Origin: an uncultured Flavobacteriaceae bacterium
GTDB lineage: Bacteria; Bacteroidota; Bacteroidia; Flavobacteriales; Flavobacteriaceae
Length of the DNA stretch: 64,000 nucleotides
Direction: 5' to 3'
Assembly (NCBI GenBank): GCA_947486785.1
Contig: CANKUU010000004.1
Location: 62,001 to 126,000 of the forward strand
Positions 28,028-38,108 of this stretch are shown in pieces. Under the pieces are notes generated by a model, which saw only the letters and a program-made list of their open reading frames with translations, was not told the DNA's origin and ran no database searches. Made by a program: the position numbers and the translations under genes. How positions within the stretch are numbered: the stretch's first letter is position 1; each line of letters starts with the position of its first letter.

Positions 28028-29458
28028 ATGGACAACAAACTTCTTAAAAAAGCGTATGCCCCAGAAAACTTTAGAATAAGAGGGCATCGTTTAATTGATG
28101 AACTAGCTGATCATTTACAAAAACAGCTAAACGATTCAAAATCAAAAACGCTCAACTGGCAAACTCCAGAAGTTGAACTTGAATTTTGGAAAAATTTTTT
28201 AACTTACAGTAATGAATCAGAGCTATTTTCACAAGTACTAAAACGCACTACAAACGTGCATAACCCAAAATGTATAGGGCATCAAGTAGCACCTACTGCC
28301 CCAATTACCGCCTTATCGGCTTTAGTGGGTGGCTTATTAAATAACGGAATGGCTGTCTATGAAATGGGGATGGCGCCCTCTGCTATTGAACGTGTTGTAA
28401 CTGATTTTCTCTGCTCAAAAATTGGATATAACTCCGAAGCAAGAGGTTTTTTAACTTCAGGAGGAACACTCGCTAATTTAACTGCACTATTAGCGGCCAG
28501 AAAGGCTAAAGTAAAAATTGATGTATGGAATGAAGGTTATAAAGAGAGCTTAGGTATCATGGTTTCTCAAGAAGCACATTATTGTGTTGACCGAGCTGCT
28601 AAAATTATGGGATTAGGAGAAAAAGGAATTATTAAAATACCAACCAACTCAAGCTATTCTGTTGATTGTAGTAGACTAGAAGAATACTATAAAACAGCGA
28701 AGAAAAAAGGCATACATATTTTCGCAATAGTAGGTAGTGCACCTTCTACCGCAACAGGAGTTTATGATGATTTGGCAACAATTTCAGATTTTGCTAAAAA
28801 ATACAATTTATGGTTTCATGTTGATGGTGCCCATGGGGGTGGAGCAATTTTTTCGAAAAAGTATAGCCCTCTTCTTGATGGAATTCATCAAGCCGATTCG
28901 GTTGTGATCGATGGCCACAAAATGATGATGATGAGTGCAATTACTACAGCACTATTGTTTAAAAACGGACATTATTCACATGCCACTTTCAGTCAAAAAG
29001 CAGATTATCTTTTAGAACAATCTGACCATGAAGATTGGTATAACATAGCCAAAAGAACTTTTGAATGTACTAAAACAATGATGAGCGTACATTGGTTTAC
29101 TATGTTGAAGACCTATGGTGAAGCAATTTTTGATGAATATGTAACAAATTTATATGATTTAGGAAATATATTCGGTGCTATGATAGCGAATGATAGTGAT
29201 TTTGAATTAGCAGTATCTCCTGTTTCAAACATTGTTTGTTTTAGGATAAAACCTAAAAACAGCACTACTACAAGTTTAAACCAAATAAATGCTGATATTC
29301 GACAATACCTACTAGAGGATGGTGAATTTTATATTGTGCAGACAAAATTACGGGGGCAATATTATATGCGCTGCACTATTATGAATCCGTTTACCACCAA
29401 AAATCATTTTAAAACGCTTTTAAATAAAATAAAAGAAGCTTACAATGTTTTAATTTAA
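28028..29458 (+). CDS. PLP-dependent amino acid decarboxylase (group II)
   Basis: Fold-type I pyridoxal-phosphate enzyme of 476 residues in the glutamate/aromatic/2,4-diaminobutyrate decarboxylase family. The PLP-binding HVDGAHGGGAIFSKKYSPLL carries the conserved Asp, and the Schiff-base Lys lies in VIDGHKMMMM (about residue 298). FLTSGGTLANLTALLAARKA binds the phosphate. The substrate is not readable; candidates are aspartate, glutamate, 2,4-diaminobutyrate or aromatic amino acids. It stands alone between a terminator and the IS remnant region. Confidence 0.85.
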   Translation: MDNKLLKKAYAPENFRIRGHRLIDELADHLQKQLNDSKSKTLNWQTPEVELEFWKNFLTYSNESELFSQVLKRTTNVHNPKCIGHQVAPTAPITALSALVGGLLNNGMAVYEMGMAPSAIERVVTDFLCSKIGYNSEARGFLTSGGTLANLTALLAARKAKVKIDVWNEGYKESLGIMVSQEAHYCVDRAAKIMGLGEKGIIKIPTNSSYSVDCSRLEEYYKTAKKKGIHIFAIVGSAPSTATGVYDDLATISDFAKKYNLWFHVDGAHGGGAIFSKKYSPLLDGIHQADSVVIDGHKMMMMSAITTALLFKNGHYSHATFSQKADYLLEQSDHEDWYNIAKRTFECTKTMMSVHWFTMLKTYGEAIFDEYVTNLYDLGNIFGAMIANDSDFELAVSPVSNIVCFRIKPKNSTTTSLNQINADIRQYLLEDGEFYIVQTKLRGQYYMRCTIMNPFTTKNHFKTLLNKIKEAYNVLI

Positions 29459-29628
29459 AACATACACCTGTTTTTTATTCCTTTAAAATTGATTCTACCC
29501 GTGTGCACAAACAGTCTTAAAAATCTATTAAATGTAAACTTAGGCAACTAACGCAAAAACTAAACGATTAACTTCTGCAGTCATTTTTATTCATAGCGAC
29601 TAAACTCAGGAATTTTTTATTTAAACAA

Positions 29629-29644
29629 AACAAAGCGCTTTGTT
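29629..29644. repeat. Perfect 16-bp palindrome in intergenic DNA
   Basis: AACAAAGCGCTTTGTT is a perfect palindrome. Its core CAAAGCGCT recurs at about 19400 and about 44125, both intergenic. No T run follows, so it is not a standard terminator. Confidence 0.4.
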
Positions 29645-29971
29645 GTATTAAAATTTAATACCTCAGACGCCACCTCTAAGCACAAGCAGCAGTTATTCGC
29701 TAATATACTTATACGTCTTTGCTTTGGTCTTTGTGTCTTGTTCTTCACACTCTTGGCTCTGTTCATATACAAGTTGTATGATTAAACCGCTATATATAAA
29801 GGTGTTAGCACTATTATCCTAAAATATAAATTCTAGTAACCTGAGTTCGATTACTATTTGATAGTTATTTTGACAGAAAAAAGGTTCTTCTTTTTCTATT
29901 TTAAAAAATTAATGTGCATTACGTTAACAAATAAATACTGCTATGTTTTCGATTTATACCGTTGCTGATTT

Positions 29972-30440
29972 ATGCATCTTATGGACGAATCCTATAAAGA
30001 ATACGACAATATTTTCAAAAGAAAGCGCTTAGGCGACCCGCTCACCCTTACCAAGGCCAAAGTAGAATTGGCGCTCTTCCAAATGAGCCGTTTTGACCAT
30101 GTAAAACTGGGCATGAATGCGGGTTTTCTCGTGGACTGTTTCCTTCAATAGTTTCGTGCAACTACTAGATGCCTTTTCCCATGACGCTCTTTTTGAAGAG
30201 GTCCACCATGGGCAACTGTACCATTTTCTTCTTCGCAGACTCGGCCAAGATACGAGTATACCACAACCAAAGGATAAAAAAAGGAACAGGGTTTTCAACA
30301 AAGTGGCCACCGCGGGCATGTCTACCTAGGAGTGACTCCAAGATTTCAAGCCTTACATGTTGATCAACCAGAGGGGCGATATCCTATAGTTCTATATCTT
30401 TTAGGTTCACGCGGACGAAAGAGAGTCGAATCGAAACCAT
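29972..30440 (+). pseudogene. Degraded IS982-family transposase remnant
   Basis: Frameshifted fragments line up in order with an IS982-type transposase. LTLTKAKVELALFQMSRF is in the first frame from the ATG at 29972. SFNSFVQLL follows in a second frame near 30135-30165. LFLKRSTMGNCTIFFFADSA and KIRVYHNQRIKKGTGF are in a third frame near 30180-30290. PYMLINQRGDIL returns in another frame near 30352. The FADSAKIRVYHNQRI segment resembles the IDSTxxxVCxNxRI core of IS982 transposases. The C-terminal half is missing and stops interrupt every frame. The patch is visibly more GC-rich than the flanks. Terminal inverted repeats were not found. Confidence 0.6.
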
Positions 30441-30736
30441 AGCCTTACTAGGCCTTTTTTAATCGAACTCAAGTTAAAAACATCAAATAATGGTGTCACC
30501 TATTATCGTTATTACTAGAGCCTATTTTTTTTTACTGTTTGGTTCACATAATATACAAGTAACAGTACCGATTTTGTTTTGAATATTATCCTAGTCAAAA
30601 ATTATCTTTTTAAACAAATAGTATGAACCCTTCTATTTATTTTTACTTTTATACATTAACTGTATTTTTGATAACGGTTAGAGCATAAAATAAAGTTTAG
30701 ATAAATCATAAACCTGATAACTGAAAAGCTATTCAA

Positions 30737-32065
30737 ATGAAAAAAATATTTACCCTACTTCTCGTATGTTCAACTATGGGATTCTCTCAAACAGACGATA
30801 GAATTTATGACATAATAAACAATGTATCTGCACAACGTATTAAAAAAGACGTTACAACTCTCGCTAATTTTGGAACAAGACATACGCTTAGTGATACAGT
30901 ATCAACAACACGAGGAATAGGTGCTGCAAGAAGATGGATAAAAAGTGAGTTTGATAAAATCTCAGAAAACTGCAATAGCTGCTTATCGGTATCATACCAA
31001 AAAGATTTGGTAAAAAAAGGAACCAATCCACGTATTACCAAAGACGTTTATGTGGTAAATGTGATAGCAATACAAAAGGGATCTAAGTATCCAAATCGGT
31101 ATATTATAATGAGTGGCGACATTGACTCTAGAGTAAGTGACCCTAATAATTTTACCGCTGATTCGCCTGGCGCAAATGATAATGCTAGCGGTATGGCTGG
31201 CACTATCGAGGCAGCAAGGGTGCTTAGTAAATATAATTTTGAGAATAGTATTATCTATTTAGGGCTCTCTGGTGAAGAACAAGGCTTGTTTGGTGGTCAA
31301 GGCTTAGTAAAACAAATGAAAAAAGATGGCTGGGATATTATTGGAATTTTTAATAATGATATGATTGGCAATATTAAAGGAGTTGATGGCGTAATTAGTA
31401 ATCGAGATTTTAGAATTTTTTCTGAACCCGTTCCCGCTACAGAGACCGAAGAGCAAAGAAAAGCAAGACGTTTTTATGGCGGTGAAGTAGATGGCATTTC
31501 TCGCCAATTAGCACGTTATGTACATAAAACAACAAAAACTTATATGCCCGAAATGAACCCTATGATGATTTATCGATTAGATCGTTTTGGAAGAGGTGGT
31601 CATCATCGACCTTTTAACGATGCGGGTTATGCAGGTATTCGAATTATGGAAGCCCATGAAAATTATACGCAGCAGCATCAAGATATTAGAACCGAAAATG
31701 GAGTTGATTACGGTGATGTTTTAAAACACGTAAATTTTGAATATGCAAAAAAATTAACTGCTGTAAATGCCATTAATATAGCCTCATTAGCTTGGGCTCC
31801 ACCTGCACCTAAAAAAGTTGAGATTGGAGGTGTTGTAGCACCCGCTGCAAAGTTCAAATGGACAAAAGTAGACGGAGCAATAGGCTATAAAATTTATTGG
31901 AGAGACACTACATCACCTACTTGGGATTATAGCAGATTCGTAAAAGATGTAACCGAGTTTACGCTAGATGGCATTGTTATTGACAACTATTTTTTTGGAG
32001 TTTCCGCCGTTGGAAAAAATGGATTTGAGAGCCCCGTTGTTTTTCCAAATGCTGTCTTTAGATAA
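30737..32065 (+). CDS. Secreted M28-family zinc peptidase with C-terminal Fn3-like domain
   Basis: A 442-residue exported peptidase with signal peptide MKKIFTLLLVCSTMGFSQ. M28 metal-site segments are recognisable: PGANDNASG (bridging Asp about 148), LSGEEQGLFGG (general base/ligand Glu about 180-181), FNNDMIGN (Asp about 208) and GRGGHHRPF (His about 289-290). The first ligand motif, usually G-x-H-x-D-S, reads SGDIDSR here, with Asp at about 128 in place of His. Residues from about 360 form a fibronectin type III-like domain (WTKVDGAIGYKIYWRD, FFGVSAVGKNGFESP). It probably acts as an aminopeptidase outside the cytoplasm, if the altered site is active. Confidence 0.8.
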   Translation: MKKIFTLLLVCSTMGFSQTDDRIYDIINNVSAQRIKKDVTTLANFGTRHTLSDTVSTTRGIGAARRWIKSEFDKISENCNSCLSVSYQKDLVKKGTNPRITKDVYVVNVIAIQKGSKYPNRYIIMSGDIDSRVSDPNNFTADSPGANDNASGMAGTIEAARVLSKYNFENSIIYLGLSGEEQGLFGGQGLVKQMKKDGWDIIGIFNNDMIGNIKGVDGVISNRDFRIFSEPVPATETEEQRKARRFYGGEVDGISRQLARYVHKTTKTYMPEMNPMMIYRLDRFGRGGHHRPFNDAGYAGIRIMEAHENYTQQHQDIRTENGVDYGDVLKHVNFEYAKKLTAVNAINIASLAWAPPAPKKVEIGGVVAPAAKFKWTKVDGAIGYKIYWRDTTSPTWDYSRFVKDVTEFTLDGIVIDNYFFGVSAVGKNGFESPVVFPNAVFR

Positions 32066-32128
32066 AAGAAAAATGCGTTCGTAAAAAGAATGCTAATTAT
32101 ATAGAACTAACTAAAACATCAAAAAATT

Positions 32129-33847
32129 ATGGCTTTTTCATATGGAAAAGATACACTTAAAATTAAAAATCCCTTTAAAAAAGAAGGCCTCCTAGATATT
32201 ATACTCGGAATCGCTACGCTTATATTAGGAATAATTTTAGTTTTTAAAATTAGAAATAGTATCGATTCTGGATTTCAAGGATTGGCTTGGTTGGAATTAT
32301 TATTAGCTTTTGTTTTTATCAGTATTGGTATCAGTTCAATTATTAAGGGTTGCTTGCGAGTATTTCGATTTTTAGTGGGTAGAGAAATACCTTCAAACTT
32401 AAGCCCACGTCCATATTCGCAAGAAACAATGGAAAGTATTCTTATGAAAAGAATAAACCCAACGTATATAGAAAAAGATGCCTTTATATCAAGATTAATA
32501 ATAAGTATTTATGACAAATTTCTATTCTTACCCATAGGATTTAGAAATTTATTAGATAGTGTAGCGTCTTTGTTTTTGAGTGGGGTCATATTTTATGCGA
32601 TCTACTTACTTACTATATTTTCTACATCAATTGGATTAATCGTAACCACTAATCAAGAAGCATTAGCACATATTTTTGGTTTAGTCTTTTTAGCGAAGCA
32701 GTTAATAGTTTGGATATATTACCTACCCGTTCAAAAAAGGATATCTGGTTACAATCCAAATGTTTATAAAAAAAATAATGTTGTTATTAACATAATTGCA
32801 GCGATTTTAATACCAGGTATAGTAGAAATACTTTTTAGAAAAGGGATGACCATACCTGCCATAGAAAGTAGTTTAATATTTCCGATTTTTCTCCTATTTT
32901 TATTTTCAGCAGCCTTGGTTGTGTTAACTGCTTATTTATGCCTTCAGAGAATTACAAAAATAAGTCCAGAAACTGCCGTAAGTGAATATAAAGAGCATAT
33001 TCAAATATCCGTTCATCCTAAAGATGTATTTAGATGTTTTGAAATTGAAATGGCAAAAAAAAGGTACAAAGAGTTACCGAATAGAGTGTATAAAGAAATA
33101 AAACCTGTGTTAGAGCTCGAAGGCAGCCTAAACAAAGGTAGTTTTCATGGCAGTACTGTTCAAGAAACCCAGCCAAAACATCAAGAAAATTCGCTCTCTA
33201 AAAATTCTAAAAAAATTAAATTTTATACTGCCATAATTGGTAGAGCTCTTTTATTCCTAAGTTTTGTATACTTATTTTTTTCCATAGAATCACTAAAAGA
33301 AGGAGTTACTCTATCGACATTTATAAATATTTTTTATTACCCCATACTAACAATACTTTTCTCATATTATCTTATTTACATTGCGCACATTTTCTATTCA
33401 GAAGTTTTGTTTACCTCTTACTTGGTACATTTTTTTTCAGACGGTACTTATACCGAATCTAAAGTGTCTTCTGGCATGTCGGTTTACGACAGTACCAGAA
33501 CAGAAAACACGGTGGTAAATACAAGTGCTACACCTTGGATATTGGTTAGTAAAATAGTTACTTCAACTCTTACAAACTCGTCTACCAAAAATTTAGAAGG
33601 GCCTAGGTACCTGCTTGAAATGAATAAAGCAGATGACTTTTTGACGGATCTAGTAACAGGATTTAATGACTACCTTAAAAATCGAAACCTTCTTGTAGAC
33701 ATTAGTAGTGAAAAAGACATTCAAAACACGGTAAAACTAAATAAGCTTAATTCTATTGACAAACCACAAATAAATAATAAAGAGGCTGAAAACATTACCC
33801 GATTAAGAGATGAAGAAAGTAATAGGAATGACAACTTAAACCTCTAA
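32129..33847 (+). CDS. Polytopic membrane protein of unknown function
   Basis: A 572-residue protein with about eight hydrophobic segments: roughly 22-42, 53-75, 142-170, 180-200, 220-240, 250-275, 370-390 and 398-440. The soluble stretch around residues 280-365 is charged. The C-terminal 130 residues are soluble and Ser/Thr-rich, including SSGMSVYDSTRTENTVVN and NTSATPWILVSK. I recognise no family. It lies between two peptidase genes on the same strand (63 bp and 54 bp gaps), which may reflect a shared transcript. There is no sign of frameshift or transfer. Confidence 0.6.
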   Translation: MAFSYGKDTLKIKNPFKKEGLLDIILGIATLILGIILVFKIRNSIDSGFQGLAWLELLLAFVFISIGISSIIKGCLRVFRFLVGREIPSNLSPRPYSQETMESILMKRINPTYIEKDAFISRLIISIYDKFLFLPIGFRNLLDSVASLFLSGVIFYAIYLLTIFSTSIGLIVTTNQEALAHIFGLVFLAKQLIVWIYYLPVQKRISGYNPNVYKKNNVVINIIAAILIPGIVEILFRKGMTIPAIESSLIFPIFLLFLFSAALVVLTAYLCLQRITKISPETAVSEYKEHIQISVHPKDVFRCFEIEMAKKRYKELPNRVYKEIKPVLELEGSLNKGSFHGSTVQETQPKHQENSLSKNSKKIKFYTAIIGRALLFLSFVYLFFSIESLKEGVTLSTFINIFYYPILTILFSYYLIYIAHIFYSEVLFTSYLVHFFSDGTYTESKVSSGMSVYDSTRTENTVVNTSATPWILVSKIVTSTLTNSSTKNLEGPRYLLEMNKADDFLTDLVTGFNDYLKNRNLLVDISSEKDIQNTVKLNKLNSIDKPQINNKEAENITRLRDEESNRNDNLNL

Positions 33848-33901
33848 AAAGAAGAAACATACGATCTATATATTATAGAACAGCGCTAACAAGCAACACT
33901 T

Positions 33902-35524
33902 ATGAAAATTTTAAAAAGCAGTCTTACGCTACTAGTAGTATTCACCACTTTTGCTGGTTATACACAAGAATTCACTCGCCAAGATACACTTAGAGGAAGC
34001 ATAACTCCAGAACGAGCTTGGTGGAATTTGAACTATTATCATCTAGATATTGAAGTAAAACCTGATGACAAATATATTTCAGGCAGCAACACCATTCGTT
34101 ATGAAGTTTTAGATTCAAAAACGATCATGCAAATTGACTTACAGACTCCTTTAAAAATTGATAGTGTTACACAAGATGGTAAACTATTAGCTTTTGAATC
34201 TATAGGAAATGCGCATTTTATTCAACTGAGTAAAAAACAAATAAAAGGAGACTTTAATGAAATAAAGGTTTCGTACCACGGAAAACCTAAAGAAGCGGTT
34301 CGCGCCCCTTGGGATGGTGGTTTTTCATGGAAAAAAGATAGTAATGGAAAACATTTTGTTGCCACTTCTTGCCAAGGATTAGGTGCCAGCATTTGGTGGC
34401 CGAATAAAGATCATATGTATGATGAAGTAGATAGTATGGCTATTAGTGTAAAGGTACCCAAAGGCCTAATGAACATATCTAACGGTAGACTTAGAAAAGT
34501 AGATAAAAAAACAAATACCTATCATTGGTTTGTTAGTAACCCCATAAATAACTACGGAGTAAATGTTAATATTGGTGATTATGTTCATTTTGGAGAGCAA
34601 TACAAAGGAGAAAATGGCTTACTAGATATGGATTATTATGTGCTACGTGATGATCTAGAGAAAGCAAAAGAGCAATTTAAAGATGCACCAAAGATGATGA
34701 AAGCCTTTGAACATTGGTTTGGACCCTACCCCTTTTATGAGGATAGTTTTAAACTTGTACAAGTTCCTTATCTAGGTATGGAGCATCAAAGCTCTGTAAC
34801 CTATGGAAATCAGTGGAATAAAGGATATTTAGGCCGAGATCTATCGGGCACCGGTTGGGGATTAAAGTTTGATTTTATCATAATTCATGAGGCAGGTCAC
34901 GAGTGGTTTGCAAATAATATAACCTATAAGGATATTGCAGACATGTGGATTCATGAAAGCTTTACTGCCTATTCTGAGAATTTATTTCTAGATTATTACT
35001 ACAGTAAAAAAGCTTCAAAAGCGTATGTCATTGGTACAAGAAAAGCAATACAAAATGACCGCCCTATCATTGGTACTTACCATGTAAACCATAAAGGTAG
35101 CGGAGATATGTATTACAAAGGAGCAAATATGTTGCATACCATTCGGCAAATTATAAATAATGATGAAAAATGGCGCAAAATACTTAGGGGATTAAATAAA
35201 TCTTTTTATCATCAAACAGTTACTACACAACAAATAGAAAAATATCTTAGCGAAACATCGGGTATTGATTTAAAACCAGTATTTGATCAGTACTTACGAA
35301 CAACAAAAATACCCATCTTAGAATATAAAATGGAAGCTGACAGTCGCCTTAGCTTTCGATATTCGAATGTTGTATCTGGTTTTACAATGCCCATTCGTAT
35401 GATAACAGGCAATACATCTTTTAATATTATACCTACGCAAGAATGGCAAACTAAAAGATTAAATTTTGACGATACCATAACGGTAGACGAAAATTTCTAT
35501 GTAGAAGCAAAACGTATAAATTAA
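33902..35524 (+). CDS. M1-family metallopeptidase
   Basis: Exported zinc aminopeptidase of 540 residues with a signal peptide (to about residue 20, FAGYTQ). The zinc motif HEAGHEWF begins at residue 329, with the third ligand Glu in WIHESF (about 352), giving the HExxH-x18-E pattern of gluzincins. The substrate N-terminus motif reads GMEHQSS (usual GxMEN), a conservative departure. A Tyr-containing segment [14 protein letters not shown] follows. It lacks the long C-terminal helical domain of PepN, so it is the short form common in Bacteroidota. It converges with purC and overlaps its 3' end by 4 bp. Confidence 0.88.
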   Translation: MKILKSSLTLLVVFTTFAGYTQEFTRQDTLRGSITPERAWWNLNYYHLDIEVKPDDKYISGSNTIRYEVLDSKTIMQIDLQTPLKIDSVTQDGKLLAFESIGNAHFIQLSKKQIKGDFNEIKVSYHGKPKEAVRAPWDGGFSWKKDSNGKHFVATSCQGLGASIWWPNKDHMYDEVDSMAISVKVPKGLMNISNGRLRKVDKKTNTYHWFVSNPINNYGVNVNIGDYVHFGEQYKGENGLLDMDYYVLRDDLEKAKEQFKDAPKMMKAFEHWFGPYPFYEDSFKLVQVPYLGMEHQSSVTYGNQWNKGYLGRDLSGTGWGLKFDFIIIHEAGHEWFANNITYKDIADMWIHESFTAYSENLFLDYYYSKKASKAYVIGTRKAIQNDRPIIGTYHVNHKGSGDMYYKGANMLHTIRQIINNDEKWRKILRGLNKSFYHQTVTTQQIEKYLSETSGIDLKPVFDQYLRTTKIPILEYKMEADSRLSFRYSNVVSGFTMPIRMITGNTSFNIIPTQEWQTKRLNFDDTITVDENFYVEAKRIN

Positions 35525-36471
35525 GCTTTTAAATAGGTCAAAACATTTGCTTCAATACGTGATTGAATATTAGATATATTTGCTTTTACGAAAGCTTCGC
35601 CAGTAATATTTTCATACAACTCAATGTAGCGTTCTGAAACTGACGCTATGTATGCATCAGACATTTCTGGAACGCTTTGCCCCTCTAAACCTTGAAAATT
35701 ATTAGCGATCAGCCATTGACGCACAAATTCTTTAGAAAGTTGTTTTTGAGGTTCTCCCCTATCTTGACGCTCTTGATAGCCCTCAGCATAAAAATAGCGC
35801 GAAGAATCTGGTGTATGAATTTCATCAATCAAGACAATTTTTCCATCTTTTGTTTTACCAAACTCATACTTTGTATCCACTAAAATTAAGCCTCGCCTTG
35901 CTGCAATCTCCGTGCCTCGTTGAAATAGATCTCGAGTATACTTTTCAAGTATCATATAATCATCTGAAGAAACAATACCCGTTTTTAAAATTTCTTCTTT
36001 AGAAATATCTTCATCATGATCGCCGTGTTCTGCTTTAGTTGCTGGAGTAATAATCGGCTGCGGAAATTTATCGTTTTCCTTCATACCATCAGGCATTGCC
36101 ACGCCACATAATGTTCTTTTACCTGCATTATATTCTCGTGCAGCATGACCAGACAAATAACCTCTGATTACCATTTCTACCATAAAAGGCTCACAAGCCA
36201 TACCAACAGCAACATTTGGGTCTGGTGTTGCCGTTAACCAATTTGGCACAATATCTTGGGTTTCGGCCATCATTTTTGTGGCAATCTGGTTTAAAATTTG
36301 CCCTTTGTAGGGTATTCCTTTTGGCATTACTACATCAAAAGCAGATAAGCGATCTGTAGCCACCATTACTAAAAGATCATTCTTAAGCGTGTAAACCTCT
36401 CGAACTTTACCCTTATAAAAGCTTATTTGATTTGGAAAATTAAAATTAGTATCAGTAATTGTATTATTCAT
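35521..36471 (-). CDS. purC: Phosphoribosylaminoimidazole-succinocarboxamide synthase
   Basis: Joins CAIR and aspartate to SAICAR in purine synthesis. The 316-residue protein has [10 protein letters not shown] (ATP loop), [34 protein letters not shown] and [15 protein letters not shown], all SAICAR synthetase signatures. The length matches the longer eukaryote-like PurC form. The start is the ATG at 36471. The end overlaps the convergent M1 peptidase by 4 bp with no terminator between them. Confidence 0.95.
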   Translation of the reverse strand: MNNTITDTNFNFPNQISFYKGKVREVYTLKNDLLVMVATDRLSAFDVVMPKGIPYKGQILNQIATKMMAETQDIVPNWLTATPDPNVAVGMACEPFMVEMVIRGYLSGHAAREYNAGKRTLCGVAMPDGMKENDKFPQPIITPATKAEHGDHDEDISKEEILKTGIVSSDDYMILEKYTRDLFQRGTEIAARRGLILVDTKYEFGKTKDGKIVLIDEIHTPDSSRYFYAEGYQERQDRGEPQKQLSKEFVRQWLIANNFQGLEGQSVPEMSDAYIASVSERYIELYENITGEAFVKANISNIQSRIEANVLTYLKA

Positions 36472-37570
36472 TGAAACTTATAGTTATAGCTGCTGCGCAT
36501 TTAAGCTAAGTTAGTTTTGTTCATCGGTTTATTAAACACGAAGAAATTTAAGTATTGATTTATTGTAAAATTAGTCATTTTAGAAAGTAATCTTGTTGCT
36601 AAACTTAAGAAAAATTTGGCATGATGGGCTGTATATAACAACTGTCTCTCTAATTGAGAGAAATTAATTTAAATTCTCTTTCTTACTTTCCTTTAATCTT
36701 TAAAAAAGGCATAACCATGTTGATTTTTTTTTTAAAATTAGAACAGACCAATTAACACCTACATATATAAACAAATCTATCTGATAATCAGCACTTACAC
36801 AAGCTACATAACCGATTCATATTCAATGTTTTAAAAGGTTTTTATATCTTTAAAATACTAAATAATATGAATATGTGCAGATGCTAAATCAAAAGAACGC
36901 CCCCCATTTTTATCACAAATAGTATAAAATTTATATTCAAAATACTTGCGTTTTAATCAAGCACAATGTGCAAAATGTAGACTACATATCATAATTAGAG
37001 CCTATAGTTGAACGTACAGCTCTTGCTTATTTACAAATAGATGTTGGCATAGAAAATAGCACAAAAATATCTGTAAACTCAGCAAATATTTCGCTACTAC
37101 ATTTTCTAATGAATTTTGTGTAACCAAATAATTTTTTCGTCTTTATTATAGACACTTTCTTTGATCATAGATTACAAATAAGTACTTTTTAAATATCTAA
37201 ATAGCTGTAATATTAAAACTCACAAGCTTTATATGACCTAATTAACGTGTTCTAATTTGCTTAAAACTAAGTAAGTCTGCGCAGGTTAATTATAGGTGAT
37301 TCAAGATAATTAAATGATTTTTGATAAGAATGTCTATGATATTTAAACAATTAATATTCAATTAAATATACATTTTACGAATCACTTAAACCCTCTTTTT
37401 CAAAATGCATAACAGCTCAACATATAAGCTAAATTACTAATAATAATACTATATAATCTAATTTGCTAATAACTAATTATTATAAGCTAATTAGCTAATA
37501 ACATATTGCTTGTTTTAAAAAAGACAATATTATACTTCGATATCCTAAAGTATTATTAAGGCTCAGTAAG
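36472..37570. other. Long AT-rich intergenic region, 1.1 kb
   Basis: No ORF of credible coding character and no tRNA or known ncRNA recognised. Around 37425-37505 there are imperfect repeats of a CTAATAACTAATTA-like unit. At 36646-36662 there is a small hairpin (TCTCTC / GAGAGA). The region must carry the purC promoter at its left end. Confidence 0.4.
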
Positions 37571-38023
37571 TTAAAACCATCTTCTAGTTAAAGTACAATA
37601 TTGCACGTAAGCCTTGCCAAATATTTTATTTAAAACCTCCTCTTCTGGGATAATCTGAAATGTATTCATGTATTTTACAAAACCAGCCGCTATAAGTACA
37701 TTAAAAGCATTACCCAACCAGACACCCCATGCTAACAAAATGAGTAACAAACCCAAATACATAGGGTTTCTTGAAAACATATACATTCCAGAGGTTACCA
37801 AGCTAGAGGCTTTTGAAGGTGTTTTTGGATTTATTGAAGTTTTAGATGTAAAAAACTGAACCAAAGAAATAAAGCCAATACTACCCGCAATAGTTAATAA
37901 CGCAACTATTAAAACATTTCTTCCTAGAAAATCAAAATAACCAAAAGGGAGAAAACGAGATAATATATACATAAAACATCCGAAGATGATTAAAACAAAA
38001 ACAGGTGGAATTTTCAACTTCAT
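37571..38023 (-). CDS. ICMT/PEMT-like membrane methyltransferase family protein
   Basis: A 150-residue integral membrane protein with about four helices. The C-terminal half has the hallmark of isoprenylcysteine carboxyl methyltransferase and phospholipid methyltransferase relatives: GMYMFSRNPMYLGLLLILLA, then IIPEEEVLNKIFGKAYVQYC. These form the SAM-binding R-x-P-x-Y-x-G and E-E...Y motifs. The methyl acceptor is unknown. It diverges from rdgB, 85 bp between starts. Confidence 0.8.
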   Translation of the reverse strand: MKLKIPPVFVLIIFGCFMYILSRFLPFGYFDFLGRNVLIVALLTIAGSIGFISLVQFFTSKTSINPKTPSKASSLVTSGMYMFSRNPMYLGLLLILLAWGVWLGNAFNVLIAAGFVKYMNTFQIIPEEEVLNKIFGKAYVQYCTLTRRWF

Positions 38024-38051
38024 AACTACTTATTAACGGGTTTAAAATTAC

Positions 38052-38059
38052 TATTTTTG
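38052..38059 (+). promoter_or_regulatory. Candidate -7 element for rdgB
   Basis: TATTTTTG matches TAnnTTTG, 49 bp before the rdgB ATG. No -33 TTG was seen at the right distance. Confidence 0.35.
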
Positions 38060-38108
38060 AATTCGTTACTACCTAATAATCGAAAAAATCGATTTTAATT
38101 TAACATCA

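Noticed and set aside
29835-29865. T-arm-like GAGTTCGATTAC suggesting a tRNA
   Set aside because: No acceptor stem, D-arm or anticodon arm could be placed around it.
30029-30319. 96-residue minus-strand ORF in the IS region
   Set aside because: The transposase-like fragments are on the plus strand; this frame is open by chance in a GC-richer patch.
37425-37506. Short repeats resembling a CRISPR or replication-origin iteron array
   Set aside because: Units are irregular, very AT-rich, without unique spacers or nearby cas, dnaA or rep genes.
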